Source: JAIEPW01 sp964471915 | GTDB lineage: Bacteria; Acidobacteriota; Terriglobia; Bryobacterales; Bryobacteraceae | DNA: 64,000 bases | Reading direction: 5' to 3' | NCBI GenBank assembly: GCA_964471915.1 | Contig: CAYYID010000014.1 | Coordinates: 1-64,000, forward strand | Shown: positions 24,788 through 33,343 of the stretch, piece by piece | Layout: every line of letters starts with the position of its first letter | Position numbering within the stretch: position 1 is the stretch's first letter | Program-made: the position numbers and the translations under genes | Notes under the pieces: generated by a model | The model's input: the letters and a program-made list of their open reading frames with translations, nothing else | Told to the model about the DNA's origin: nothing | Databases searched by the model: none

Positions 24788-26082
24788 GCGCGGTGGCGGC
24801 ACGGATCGCCGGTTACGAGGGGCTTCAGGAGGCCGTGGCGCGGGCGGCGGCCGCGGGAACGAAGGTTCGGCTGGGCAAGGACACGTCCAACCTCTTCCGG
24901 CCGCGGGCGCGGGACGAAGCCGTGGAACTCGATGTCCGGCAGTGCAACCGGGTGCTCCGCGTCGACCCCGGGCGCCGGGTGGCCGAAGTGGAGGGGATGC
25001 TGACTTACGAGGATTTCGTGGAGGCCACGCTCCCCTACGGGCTGGCGCCGGCGGTGGCGCCGGAACTGAAGACCATCACCGTCGGGGGCGCCGTGGCGGG
25101 CCTGGGCATCGAGTCGTCGTCGCTGCACTATGGACTGGTCCACGAAACGGTGGAGGCGATGGACCTGCTGCTCGGGGATGGCACGATCGCGGCGTGCTCC
25201 CGGGACGCGAACGCCGAGCTGTTCTTCGGATTCCCGAACTCCTACGGCTCGCTGGGGTATGCGCTGCGGCTGACGGTGCGGCTGATTCCGGCGGCGCCCT
25301 ATGTCCGGCTGACGCACCGGCTGTTCCGGGAGCCGCACGGCTTCTTCGCGGCGCTGTTGCGAAGCGAGGCGGACTACACCGACGGGACGGTGTTCGCGCC
25401 GGACGAGATGTACGTCACCGAGGGCTGGTTTGCGGCGGCGGCTCCGTACACGAGCGATTACACGGGCCGGCGGATCTACTACCGGTCCATCCGGGAGCGC
25501 CGCGAGGACTTCCTGACCGCGCGTGATTACCTGTGGCGCTGGGATACGGATTGGTTCTGGTGCTCCCGGCAGTTCCACCTGCAGAACCCGCTGCTGCGGT
25601 GGCTGGCGCGGCGCCGGCTCGGGTCGCGGCATTACCAGCGGTGGATGCGGCTGGCCGCACGCTGGCTGCCGGACACGGGACGGCGGGAATCCGTGATCCA
25701 GGACGTGCAGATCCCGCGGCGGCGCGCGGCGGGGTTCTTCGAGTTCCTGATGCGGGAGGTGCCAATTCTGCCGGTGTGGGTGTGCCCGTTCCGGACGTCG
25801 GAGGACCGGTGGCCGCTGACGGCGCTCGCGCCGGGCCAGGATTACCTGAACTTCGGGTTCTGGGATGTGGTGGCGGCGCAGGGTCCGCCGGGGTTCCTGA
25901 ACCGGCGGATCGAGCGCAGGGTGCGGGAGGAGGGAGGGACAAAAGGGCTGTACTCGGCGTCATTTTACGACGAGGCGGCGTTCTGGAGCGTGTACGACCG
26001 GCAGGCGTACCAGCGGCTGAAGGCGCGGGTGGATCCGCGGGGGGTGTTCCGGGACTGGTACGCAGGCACCCGGGCTGGGTGA
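24784..26082 (+). CDS. FAD-binding oxidoreductase (DHCR24/TmsA-like), coupled to cfa
   Basis: 432 residues. N-terminal FAD_binding_4 (PCMH) domain: KVRLGKDTSNLFRPR, PELKTITVGGAVAGLGIESS, then FFGFPNSYGSLGYALRLTVR. The C-terminal cap is of the Diminuto/DHCR24 type. The translational coupling to a Cfa-type methyltransferase is the arrangement of the actinobacterial tmsB/tmsA (bfaB/bfaA) genes, where the FAD enzyme reduces a 10-methylene fatty acid to the 10-methyl product. The same chemistry here is an inference; the partner reads as an ordinary Cfa. Confidence 0.82.
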   Translation: MSAVAARIAGYEGLQEAVARAAAAGTKVRLGKDTSNLFRPRARDEAVELDVRQCNRVLRVDPGRRVAEVEGMLTYEDFVEATLPYGLAPAVAPELKTITVGGAVAGLGIESSSLHYGLVHETVEAMDLLLGDGTIAACSRDANAELFFGFPNSYGSLGYALRLTVRLIPAAPYVRLTHRLFREPHGFFAALLRSEADYTDGTVFAPDEMYVTEGWFAAAAPYTSDYTGRRIYYRSIRERREDFLTARDYLWRWDTDWFWCSRQFHLQNPLLRWLARRRLGSRHYQRWMRLAARWLPDTGRRESVIQDVQIPRRRAAGFFEFLMREVPILPVWVCPFRTSEDRWPLTALAPGQDYLNFGFWDVVAAQGPPGFLNRRIERRVREEGGTKGLYSASFYDEAAFWSVYDRQAYQRLKARVDPRGVFRDWYAGTRAG

Positions 26083-26122
26083 AGTGGCGCTAGGGCGGGG
26101 CATTTGGCGCGGTAAGGGTGCC

Positions 26123-26332
26123 CTAGATTGCTTCGAGAAACTCGAAGTGCGACGGCTCGGGAATCGGGTCACCATCCTCGCGCAGGGCGGCTAGGTGCAT
26201 TTCCAACGCCTTCGTCATGCGCTGGCGGGTCTCTTCGAGCGTACGGCCGGTGGCGATGCAGCCGGGCAGGTCCGGAGCATAGGCGCCGTAACCGGTGCTG
26301 GACTTTTCGTAGAGGACCAAGAACTTATTCAT
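26123..26332 (-). CDS. hicB: HicB-family antitoxin
   Basis: 69 residues, N-terminal HicB fold only: KFLVLYEKSSTGYGAYAPDL, then PGCIATGRTLEETRQRM. No C-terminal DNA-binding domain (short HicB), so autoregulation may need another factor. Its start overlaps hicA by 8 bp. Confidence 0.9.
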   Translation of the reverse strand: MNKFLVLYEKSSTGYGAYAPDLPGCIATGRTLEETRQRMTKALEMHLAALREDGDPIPEPSHFEFLEAI

Positions 26333-26513
26333 TGATACCCGCCTGCTTCAGTATAGACTTGAGCGTCTTGGGCGGTACTTCGTCGGATTCGTGCCCAGCC
26401 ACCGTGACCTTGCCCGGCTTCGCTGGATGGACGAATTGGCGATGACTCCCTACCTGGTTTCTGAGAGTCCAGCCCTCGCTTCTGAGCCACTTCAGCAAGT
26501 CCCGAACTTTCAC
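26325..26513 (-). CDS. hicA: HicA-family mRNA interferase toxin
   Basis: 62 residues from a GTG at 26513, which aligns with the usual MKVRDLLK start of the family; an upstream ATG at 26520 is out of frame. A dsRBD-like fold with the catalytic histidine in QVGSHRQFVHPAKPGKVTV. The toxin is transcribed before the antitoxin, the classic hicAB order. Confidence 0.9.
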   Translation of the reverse strand: MKVRDLLKWLRSEGWTLRNQVGSHRQFVHPAKPGKVTVAGHESDEVPPKTLKSILKQAGINE

Positions 26514-26674
26514 GTTCCATGAGTGTACACCGGCAGGGCCTCCAGGATTCCGGCGAAGCGCTGTGCGAGGACGCGGGAACAAACCTGATCCACGGACGGT
26601 CTAAACCGGAGATGGCAATGGCACGGGCGTCGGCGTTCGTGGCCTGGAAGTTGCGAAGATCCTCGGCTGAATCG

Positions 26675-27685
26675 ATGTCCTCGAATTTCGCCGCGCTATC
26701 ACGGTGCCTCGTACTGCTCGTATTGGCCATCCCACCAGCCGAGGGCCAATCGACCGTCTGCCGCACCGACTACTATGGAATGCCCGGCCGGCCGCGGGCG
26801 CTGGCAGATGCGCCAATCATCGCCGTCGGGACGGTGCGCACGGTCGAGCAGGTGGGGGAGCCGCAACCGGCTGCGCGCTTTCCGCGTTTTCCGCTGCGAG
26901 TCCAGGTCATCACCTTTGACCTCGAAGTCCTGCTGAAGGGAGACACTCCACCCGGCCGGGTCAAGTTCTGCCACTTTGGAAGCGCCAGCCATGATCCCCT
27001 GCCCGGCCACGAACGCGCGTTTCAAGCCGCGGCCGGACAGCGGTATCTGTTCTTCCTGGCTCCGGAGAACGGCGCCTACCGGGCGGTGACGGACGCTGGA
27101 GTGGTCGCGATTCCGCTCTACGCGGGAGCGCCACCCCTGGACTTCCGCGTTCCGTCCGAGGAGCAGCTTTGGAAGGATCCCAGCCTGCTCCCGGGGGCCA
27201 TTGCGCAACTGGCGCTGGAGCCTCGCGACGGAGCCGAGCCGGTCCGCATGATCCAGGGACTGCCGGAGCTGTTCGTCCTCGCGGCGCAACTTGGGCATCT
27301 GCGGCCCTTCTTCGAAGCGGTCCGCAGGCTGGCAACAGGGCCTGCTGCGGATGTGTGGGCGTGCCTGCACCTGAACCGTTGGTTTCCAGGGCAATCCGCG
27401 TGCATCACCGGCCTGCTGCGCGCGGCCGAGCTTCCCAGCCAGCACCGCAGCGCCCTGGAGGAGGGGCTCCGCCAGGCGCAGGCCAAGGATCGGCACGTAG
27501 TTGCGATGTTGGAGGACGGAGACTTCCCCAGGCTTGCACCCGGACTTCTATACGACACGGCATCGGGAAACCGGGAGATGCTTCTGATCTTGCTGGAGGG
27601 GAGCAACCCCGCGCTGCGAGTCGCCTGGTGCGCGGCGCTCCGGCGTCACTTTCCGGGCGCCGCTCCTGCTTGCAGCGACCGCTAG
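26675..27685 (+). CDS. Exported protein of unknown function, possible NTR-like domain
   Basis: 336 residues from the ATG at 26675, which opens a signal peptide (MSSNFAALSRCLVLLVLAIPP); an in-frame ATG at 26612 would add 21 residues. Residues about 30-160 form a beta-rich domain (IIAVGTVRTVEQ, FDLEVLLKGDTPPGRVKF, AAAGQRYLFFLAPENG) that reads like the NTR/TIMP-like part of the protein at 252. The rest is helical and repeat-like (PFFEAVRRLATG, then LRAAELPSQHRSALEEGLRQ). No catalytic motif recognised. Confidence 0.6.
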   Translation: MSSNFAALSRCLVLLVLAIPPAEGQSTVCRTDYYGMPGRPRALADAPIIAVGTVRTVEQVGEPQPAARFPRFPLRVQVITFDLEVLLKGDTPPGRVKFCHFGSASHDPLPGHERAFQAAAGQRYLFFLAPENGAYRAVTDAGVVAIPLYAGAPPLDFRVPSEEQLWKDPSLLPGAIAQLALEPRDGAEPVRMIQGLPELFVLAAQLGHLRPFFEAVRRLATGPAADVWACLHLNRWFPGQSACITGLLRAAELPSQHRSALEEGLRQAQAKDRHVVAMLEDGDFPRLAPGLLYDTASGNREMLLILLEGSNPALRVAWCAALRRHFPGAAPACSDR

Positions 27686-27763
27686 TGCGAACCCGGCTCA
27701 GGAGTAGTTTGGCGTGCGAGATGGCTTTGCGGCAGTGCCGGGCACGGCCCCGAACGAGCCGGC

Positions 27764-28939
27764 CTACGACGATCTTCTGGTCAGGGCGAGCCACAGCAGG
27801 TACCCGAGCACGGGGCACAGCGCGGCAATGAGAAAGGCCTCGCCGTAGAGCTTGGCGTCGAAGAGTCCTCCGAAGCGGGGCATCAGGAGCGCGAGCGCCG
27901 CGCCGTAGGCGCCGGATCCCAGGCCGCCGATGAAGCCCGCGTGCGCCTTCGAGAACGTCTCCGCGGCGTAGGTGATGGCGAGCAACTGGAAGGCGCTGGC
28001 GACGAACATCGCGAAGAAGAACTGCGCGAGCGCCAGCGGCACGCCGCCGCCGTAAGGCAACAGCGCGAGCGGCAGGCTCAGCGCCGCGGCGACCGGCAGC
28101 AGGCGCGCGGGCGCGGCGCCGCGGCCAATGCGATCCGCGAGCCATCCCCAGAAGAAGATGCCGAGTTCGCTGCCGAGGGGCGGGATCCACGCGACGGCGC
28201 CGATGGCGGTTTGCGACATCCCGAAGTTGCGGCTGAGGTAGATGGCCGCGGAATAGACGGCGAAGCCGAGGGGCAGCGCGCCGAGTGCGTAGCACAGCAG
28301 AAAACCCCAGACGCGGCGATCCGAGAGGCGCGGGGGCGTTTCGTGCGCGGCCGGCGCCGCAGCCGCGCGGCGGATATCGTCGCGGCGGCTGAGCACCAGC
28401 CATCCGGCGATCCAGGCGACGCCGAGCAGTCCGGTGAAGAGGAACGCGCCGCGCCAGCCGAGCCACGCGGCGACGGGCGTGATGAGGATGGGAGTGGCGA
28501 TGGCGCCGGCGGAGCCGCCGGAGTAGGTCATGGCGATGCCCTTCGAGCGGCTGCCGGAGGGCAGGGTCTGGAGCACGGTGCGGAGTCCGCCGGGCGCGGC
28601 GGCGCCTTCGCCGAAGCCGAGCACGGCGCGCGCGAGGGCGAAGCCGGCGAAACCGGCGGCCAGCGCGTGTCCGGCCGAGGCCAGGGTCCAGAGGGCGACG
28701 GCGGCGGTCATGCCCCAGGGAAGGCCAACGCGGTCGAGCAGGCGTCCCCACACCGGGTTGCCGATCATGAAGGCGATGGAGTACGCGGAGACGGCCCAGC
28801 CGTAGTCGGCGACGGTGAGTCCGGTCTCTTTGAGGATCGTCGGGGCGAGCAGCGCGAGGGTGTTGCGGTCCACATAGCTGATGATGGAGACGAGCATCAT
28901 CGCGGCGGCGGGAGCCCAGCGCTGTACCGAAGGAGGCAA
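27764..28939 (-). CDS. Major facilitator superfamily transporter
   Basis: About 391 residues if it starts at TTG 28939, or 378 from ATG 28900. Twelve hydrophobic segments are apparent; the A-motif-like GRLLDRVGLPWGM follows TM2 and GWLADRIGRG follows TM8. The N-terminal YVDRNTLALLAPTILKETGL is typical of the anion:cation symporter (ACS) branch, which moves organic or sugar acids; the substrate is unknown. A TACAAT hexamer on the minus strand (28951-28946) lies 6 nt before the TTG, favouring a leaderless start there. Divergent from the DUF1844 gene at 28967. Confidence 0.85.
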   Translation of the reverse strand: MPPSVQRWAPAAAMMLVSIISYVDRNTLALLAPTILKETGLTVADYGWAVSAYSIAFMIGNPVWGRLLDRVGLPWGMTAAVALWTLASAGHALAAGFAGFALARAVLGFGEGAAAPGGLRTVLQTLPSGSRSKGIAMTYSGGSAGAIATPILITPVAAWLGWRGAFLFTGLLGVAWIAGWLVLSRRDDIRRAAAAPAAHETPPRLSDRRVWGFLLCYALGALPLGFAVYSAAIYLSRNFGMSQTAIGAVAWIPPLGSELGIFFWGWLADRIGRGAAPARLLPVAAALSLPLALLPYGGGVPLALAQFFFAMFVASAFQLLAITYAAETFSKAHAGFIGGLGSGAYGAALALLMPRFGGLFDAKLYGEAFLIAALCPVLGYLLWLALTRRSS

Positions 28940-28966
28940 CCCGCGATTGTAAACTAGGAGGTGGCC

Positions 28967-29278
28967 ATGAGCGATTACGAGTTTCCCCTGCCCCCGCCGT
29001 CGTTTGAGTTTCTGGTGATTTCCTTCAAGACGCAGATCGAGATGCACATGGGGGTGCTGGACCTCGGCGAAGGCAAGCAGCCGCCGAACCTGCGCCTGGC
29101 GCGGCACACCATCGACATGCTGGCGATGCTGCAGGAAAAGACGCGCGGGAACCTGAGCTACGAAGAACAGCGGCTGATCGACAACTCGGTGACGGAGGCG
29201 CGGTTCCGCTATCTGCAGGCCGTGGAGGCCGAGAAGCACGCGCCCGCCGCGCCGGCCGAGGGCGAACCGCAATCGTGA
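28967..29278 (+). CDS. DUF1844-family protein
   Basis: 103 residues; AGGAGG 7 nt upstream selects the ATG at 28967 over a GTG at 28961. The core PSFEFLVISFKTQIEMHMGV, then ARHTIDMLAMLQEKTRGNLS is the DUF1844 pattern. All-helical and cytoplasmic, function unknown. The stop overlaps the GTG start of the MBL-RibF gene. Confidence 0.88.
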   Translation: MSDYEFPLPPPSFEFLVISFKTQIEMHMGVLDLGEGKQPPNLRLARHTIDMLAMLQEKTRGNLSYEEQRLIDNSVTEARFRYLQAVEAEKHAPAAPAEGEPQS

Positions 29279-31014
29279 CCCCGCCTGAAGTGCGGATTAC
29301 AGTGCTCGGATCCGGCACCAGCGTCGGCGTGCCGAGCGTGCTGTGCGAGTGCGACGTCTGCACGTCGCCGGATCCCCGGGATCAGCGGCTGCGGCCCTCC
29401 GTGTACCTGAGCTACAACGGGCGCGGGGTGCTGATCGACACGACGCCGGACTTCCGCACGCAGGCGCTGCGCTTCCGGATCCCGCGCGTGGATGCGGTGC
29501 TATTCACGCACTCGCACGCGGATCACATCATGGGGCTGGACGATCTGCGGCCGTACAACTTCCGGCAGCGGCAGCAGATTCCGATCTTCGGATCGGCGGA
29601 AACGCTGGGGAACATCCAGCGGGCGTTCTGGTATGTGTTCGAGGCCGGCCCGCAGGAATCGGCGATCCCGAAGCTGAAGGTCCACGAGCTGACGGGACGG
29701 CCGTTCGAGCTGTTCGGCATGACGATCACGCCGGTGCCGCTATTGCACGGCAAGCAGCAGATCTACGGGTTCCGGTTCGGGCGGGCGGCGTATCTGACGG
29801 ACCATTCGGACATTCCCGCGGCGTCGCAAACGCTGCTCGAGGACCTGGACGTCCTGTTCTTGGACGCCCTGCGCTTCAAGCCGCACCCGACGCACACCAC
29901 GGTGGACAAAGCGCTCGATTGGGTGAACCGGCTGCGCCCGCGGCGGGCGTTTTTCACGCACATGTGCCACGACGTGGGGCACGCGCGCGCGGAGGCGCGG
30001 TTCCCGGAGCACGTGCGGCTGGCGTATGACGGGTTGGTGGTCGACGTCACGCCGGCGCGGGCCAACGTCTTCCGCTCGCTGGGCGAGATCGAGGATCCGC
30101 CGCCGGCCGCGGTGGCGATCGGCAACTTCGATGGCGTGCACCTGGGACACCGCGAGCTACTGCGGCGCGCGGTGGCGCATGCGCGGGCCGAAGGGCTGAC
30201 GCCCACGGTGTTGACGTTCGATCCGCATCCGGCGAAGGTAGTGGCGCCGGCGCGCGCGCCGAAGCTGCTGACGACCCTTGAGCAGCGCCTGGAGATCCTG
30301 GCGGATCTGGGCATCGAGCGCGTGCTGGTGCTGCCGTTCACGCCGGAAGTGTCGCACTGGACGCCCCGGGACTTCGTGGATCACGCGCTGGCGGCGAAGC
30401 TGAACGCGAAAGTCGTCGTGGTGGGCGAGGACTTCCGCTTCGGGCACAAGGCCGCGGGCGACGTGGCGGCGCTGCGCGATCTCGGCGCGCACTACGGCTT
30501 CACCGTGGACGCCGTGCCGCCGGTGGCGTGGCGGCGGATGCCGGTGTCGTCCACCGAGATCCGGCGGCGGATCACGGAGGGCGACGTGGGGCGGGCGGCG
30601 CGGAAGCTGGCGCGGCCGCACTGGCTGGATGGCAACGTGGTGGCGGGGCACGGCATCGGTTCGAAACAGACGGTGCCGACGCTGAACCTGGCGACGGACA
30701 GCGAAGTGCTGCCCGCGACGGGCGTGTACATTACGCGCGCGGTGGATCCCGACAGCCACCGGCGGTGGCCCTCGATCACGAACGTCGGGTACCGGCCGAC
30801 CTTCGGGGGCGAGGCGCTGTCGATCGAGACGTTCCTGCTGGACGAGCTGGCGGGCGAGACGCCGCGGCGGCTGCGCGTGGAGTTTCTGCGGCGGGTGCGG
30901 GCGGAGCGGAAGTTCGCGTCACCGGAGGCGCTGAAGGCGCAGATCCTGCGGGATGTGGGCCGGGCGCAGGAGTTCTGGCGCCGCCTGAAGCGGTGGGTGC
31001 GGCACGTATACTAG
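29275..31014 (+). CDS. ribF: Fusion of PhnP-like metallo-beta-lactamase hydrolase and bifunctional riboflavin kinase/FMN adenylyltransferase (RibF)
   Basis: 579 residues in one uninterrupted frame from GTG (GTGA overlap with the preceding gene). Residues 1-258 form an MBL-fold phosphodiesterase of the PhnP type with the structural zinc cysteines CECDVC (24-29), the active-site HSHADH (79-84), LTDHSDIP and the C-terminal FTHMCHD. After a linker of only a few residues (TPARAN), RibF begins at about residue 265: GNFDGVHLGH (283-292), VVGEDFRFGHKAAGDV, SSTEIRRRI, then the kinase part GIGSKQTVPTLNL, TGVYITRA and NVGYRPTFGG. RibF makes FMN and FAD. The role of the MBL part, and whether the protein is processed, are unknown. 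Confidence 0.9.
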   Translation: MTPPEVRITVLGSGTSVGVPSVLCECDVCTSPDPRDQRLRPSVYLSYNGRGVLIDTTPDFRTQALRFRIPRVDAVLFTHSHADHIMGLDDLRPYNFRQRQQIPIFGSAETLGNIQRAFWYVFEAGPQESAIPKLKVHELTGRPFELFGMTITPVPLLHGKQQIYGFRFGRAAYLTDHSDIPAASQTLLEDLDVLFLDALRFKPHPTHTTVDKALDWVNRLRPRRAFFTHMCHDVGHARAEARFPEHVRLAYDGLVVDVTPARANVFRSLGEIEDPPPAAVAIGNFDGVHLGHRELLRRAVAHARAEGLTPTVLTFDPHPAKVVAPARAPKLLTTLEQRLEILADLGIERVLVLPFTPEVSHWTPRDFVDHALAAKLNAKVVVVGEDFRFGHKAAGDVAALRDLGAHYGFTVDAVPPVAWRRMPVSSTEIRRRITEGDVGRAARKLARPHWLDGNVVAGHGIGSKQTVPTLNLATDSEVLPATGVYITRAVDPDSHRRWPSITNVGYRPTFGGEALSIETFLLDELAGETPRRLRVEFLRRVRAERKFASPEALKAQILRDVGRAQEFWRRLKRWVRHVY

Positions 31015-31122
31015 TGGTTTGCCGGGCGAACCGCGCCCGCCGTTGCCTGACGGTCGCGGCCCGGTTTCGCAAGCCCGCGCCGGATCGTCCGGGGCGAGCG
31101 CCGGTCCATAGGAGGGAATCAT

Positions 31123-32133
31123 ATGAGTCTGTCCGAAGGAAAGATCAAGCACCTGAAAGCCCTGTCGAACTCCGCGGGAGTCATCGCCGCCGCCGCGATG
31201 GATCAGCGCGGGAGCCTGCAGAAATCGCTGGCTTCGGCCCGGGGCGTGGACAAGAAAGCCATCACGCAGCACGAGATGGAAGAGTTCAAGACCTGCGTGG
31301 TGAAGGTGCTGACGCCGCACGCCAGCGCGATCCTGCTGGATCCCGAGTACGGCCTGCCCGCCGCCGCCGCGCGCGCGAAGAACGCGGGCCTGCTGCTGGC
31401 CTATGAAGAGTCCGGCTACGACAACACGCGCCCGGGACGCCTGCCGGATCTGCTGCCCACGGTTTCGGTGAAGCGGATCGTGGATTGGGGCGCGAACGCG
31501 GTGAAGATTCTGATCTACTACTCGCCCTTCGAGAGCGATCCCAAGGTGAACGAGATCAAGCACGCCTTTATCGAACGGGTCGGGGCGGAGTGCGAGACCT
31601 ACCAGATCCCGTTCTTCCTGGAGTTCGTGGGCTACGACCCGGCGGGCGGCGACGAGAAGGGGCTGGCGTTCGCGAAGATCAAGCCGCAGGTGGTGATCGG
31701 CTCGATGCAGGAGTTCGCGAAGCCGCAGTACAAAGTGGACGTGCTGAAGGTGGAAGTGCCGATCAACGCCGAGTATGTCGAGGGCAGCTCGGTGTACAAG
31801 GGCGAGAAGGCGTACACGCGCGCCGAGGCGCTGGAGCATTTCCGGAAGGCGGCGGAAGTGTCGGCGAAGCCGTTCATTTACCTGAGCGCGGGCGTGGGCA
31901 ACGCGCAATTCGTGGAGTCGCTGAACATGGCGGCGGAGGCGGGCACGGCCTACTCCGGGGTCCTGTGCGGGCGGGCGACTTGGAAGGAAGGCATGCCGAT
32001 CTACGCCAAGCAGGGCGCGAAAGCGCTGGAGGACTGGCTGGCGGATCAAGGCGTGAAGAACATCAACGCGGTGAACGCGGCGATCAAGCCGGCGACGCCC
32101 TGGTACAAGAAGCTCGGGGTGCAAGTCGCTTAG
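31123..32133 (+). CDS. lacD: Tagatose 1,6-diphosphate aldolase-like class I aldolase (LacD family)
   Basis: 336 residues; a strong AGGAGG lies 8 nt before the ATG. LacD-family features: AAAAMDQRGSLQKSL, AILLDPEYGLPAA, LLLAYEESGYDN, GANAVKILIYYSPFE and the Schiff-base lysine segment VDVLKVEVPI, with IYLSAGVGNAQFVESL near the phosphate site. It would cleave a ketohexose bisphosphate to DHAP and glyceraldehyde-3-phosphate. No tagatose pathway genes are adjacent, so it may act as a general class I aldolase. Confidence 0.85.
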   Translation: MSLSEGKIKHLKALSNSAGVIAAAAMDQRGSLQKSLASARGVDKKAITQHEMEEFKTCVVKVLTPHASAILLDPEYGLPAAAARAKNAGLLLAYEESGYDNTRPGRLPDLLPTVSVKRIVDWGANAVKILIYYSPFESDPKVNEIKHAFIERVGAECETYQIPFFLEFVGYDPAGGDEKGLAFAKIKPQVVIGSMQEFAKPQYKVDVLKVEVPINAEYVEGSSVYKGEKAYTRAEALEHFRKAAEVSAKPFIYLSAGVGNAQFVESLNMAAEAGTAYSGVLCGRATWKEGMPIYAKQGAKALEDWLADQGVKNINAVNAAIKPATPWYKKLGVQVA

Positions 32134-32204
32134 ATTCAGCGGGATTGGGGGTGAAAGCGGCCCCCCCTATCCTGCGGGTCCGTTTCTGACGATTAGGTAC
32201 AGTG

Positions 32205-32465
32205 ATGCCGCAATGGTGTGAGGACTTCTCCGCGTTGAGCCTGGCCGAGGTGCTGGAAACGCAGGAACAGAACCGCTCGTGGAGCAAGGAATTGCGCCGC
32301 AAGTCGTTGGAACTGGTGAACCTGCGGCTGGCGAAGGGCATCAGCCAGGCCGATTACCAGGCGCACCGCGAGCTGACGCAAGAAGAAGCGCAGGAGTGCC
32401 GGCGGCGGGCCGAGATCCTGCAGGCGCAGGTCCTGCGGCACCGGCTGAACCGGAACGCCAGTTAA
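32205..32465 (+). CDS. Small charged helical protein of unknown function
   Basis: 86 residues (MPQWCEDFSALSLAEVLETQ onwards). The sequence is rich in Glu, Gln, Arg and Leu and is predicted to be helical or coiled-coil (ELTQEEAQECRRRAEILQAQ). A GTG 3 bp upstream is an alternative start. No recognised domain. Confidence 0.5.
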   Translation: MPQWCEDFSALSLAEVLETQEQNRSWSKELRRKSLELVNLRLAKGISQADYQAHRELTQEEAQECRRRAEILQAQVLRHRLNRNAS

Positions 32466-32652
32466 GTCCAGCGGTTGATCCGGTTTCGACCCTCACGCGC
32501 GTTTGGGCGTTGCCGAATCCACGGCGGCCTTCGTGCAATGGACATCCGCGCGGCGTCGACCGAACAATCCATCCGGCCATTGCGTAACCCGCCCGCACCG
32601 TTTCTGTTCGCGGCCGGAGCGACCGCCGACGGAGCTTGACGCCCGGCCGGTC

Positions 32653-32672
32653 GCATGCCAATATGGGCATGC
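32653..32672. promoter_or_regulatory. Palindromic operator upstream of higBA
   Basis: GCATGCC (32653-32659) and GGCATGC (32666-32672) form perfect 7-bp arms around AATATG, ending 3 bp before the toxin GTG. The position fits autorepression by the downstream XRE antitoxin. Confidence 0.6.
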
Positions 32673-32675
32673 TAA

Positions 32676-33017
32676 GTGAAAGCAGTGGTGTGGCTCGGAG
32701 ATTCCCGTTCCCGAGTCCAGTCGTTCCCGGAGGAGGTCCGGGACGACGTCGGCTACGCTCTGTATGCCGCCCAAAGGGGAGGTCGTAGCCCGAACGCGAA
32801 ACCCCTGCATGGCTTGGGTAGCGGGGTGCTGGAGATCGTGGCGCTGGATCCGAGCGGTACCTATCGTGTCGTGTACACAGTTTCGATCGGCAGCAAGATA
32901 TTCGTGATTCACGCCTTTCAGAAGAAGTCGAAGTCGGGAATCGCCACGCCCCGAAGGGAGATCGACGTGGTTCGCGATCGGCTCAAACAGCTACGCAGCG
33001 AGGTGAAAGATGGCTAA
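32676..33017 (+). CDS. higB: HigB/Gp49-like RelE-superfamily toxin
   Basis: 113 residues from GTG. Phage-derived Gp49/HigB pattern: SFPEEVRDDVGYALYAAQRG, LHGLGSGVLEIVALD, YRVVYTVSIGSKIFVIHAFQKKS. The family cleaves mRNA on the ribosome. The stop overlaps the antitoxin start by 8 bp; toxin-first order as in higBA. Confidence 0.88.
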   Translation: MKAVVWLGDSRSRVQSFPEEVRDDVGYALYAAQRGGRSPNAKPLHGLGSGVLEIVALDPSGTYRVVYTVSIGSKIFVIHAFQKKSKSGIATPRREIDVVRDRLKQLRSEVKDG

Positions 33018-33333
33018 GGCCAGACCGCTCGCCCAGGAGCCGGGTTCCCGCAACGTGTTCGCCGACCTCGGGCTGCCCGACCCCAGCGAACACCTACTGA
33101 AGGCTGGCCTGGTGCTGAAGATCGCGACGATTATCGAGGAGCGCGGCTTGAGTCAGACGGCGGCGGCGCACATCCTCGGCATCGACCAGCCCAAGGTGTC
33201 GGCGCTGCTCGGCGGCAGGTTTCGCGGCTATTCGGTAGAGCGCCTGCTGCGCTTCCTGGTGGCCTTGGGGCAGGACGTCGAGATCGTGGTGAAGCCGCGC
33301 AAGCGGGGCGCGGCGGGGCTGCGGGTGGCGTGA
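33010..33333 (+). CDS. higA: HigA-like XRE-family antitoxin
   Basis: 107 residues with one HTH domain: LVLKIATIIEERGLSQTAAA, then LGIDQPKVSALLGGRFRGYS, followed by a C-terminal strand (GQDVEIVVKPRK) typical of the Gp49-linked antitoxin family. Probably binds the 32653-32672 palindrome. Confidence 0.88.
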   Translation: MAKARPLAQEPGSRNVFADLGLPDPSEHLLKAGLVLKIATIIEERGLSQTAAAHILGIDQPKVSALLGGRFRGYSVERLLRFLVALGQDVEIVVKPRKRGAAGLRVA

Positions 33334-33343
33334 CGGATTCACC

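Noticed and set aside
30040..30070. Separate ribF gene starting at an internal GTG
   Set aside because: No Shine-Dalgarno or -10 box is visible there and the frame is continuous with the MBL domain; kept as a fusion, though an internal start cannot be excluded.
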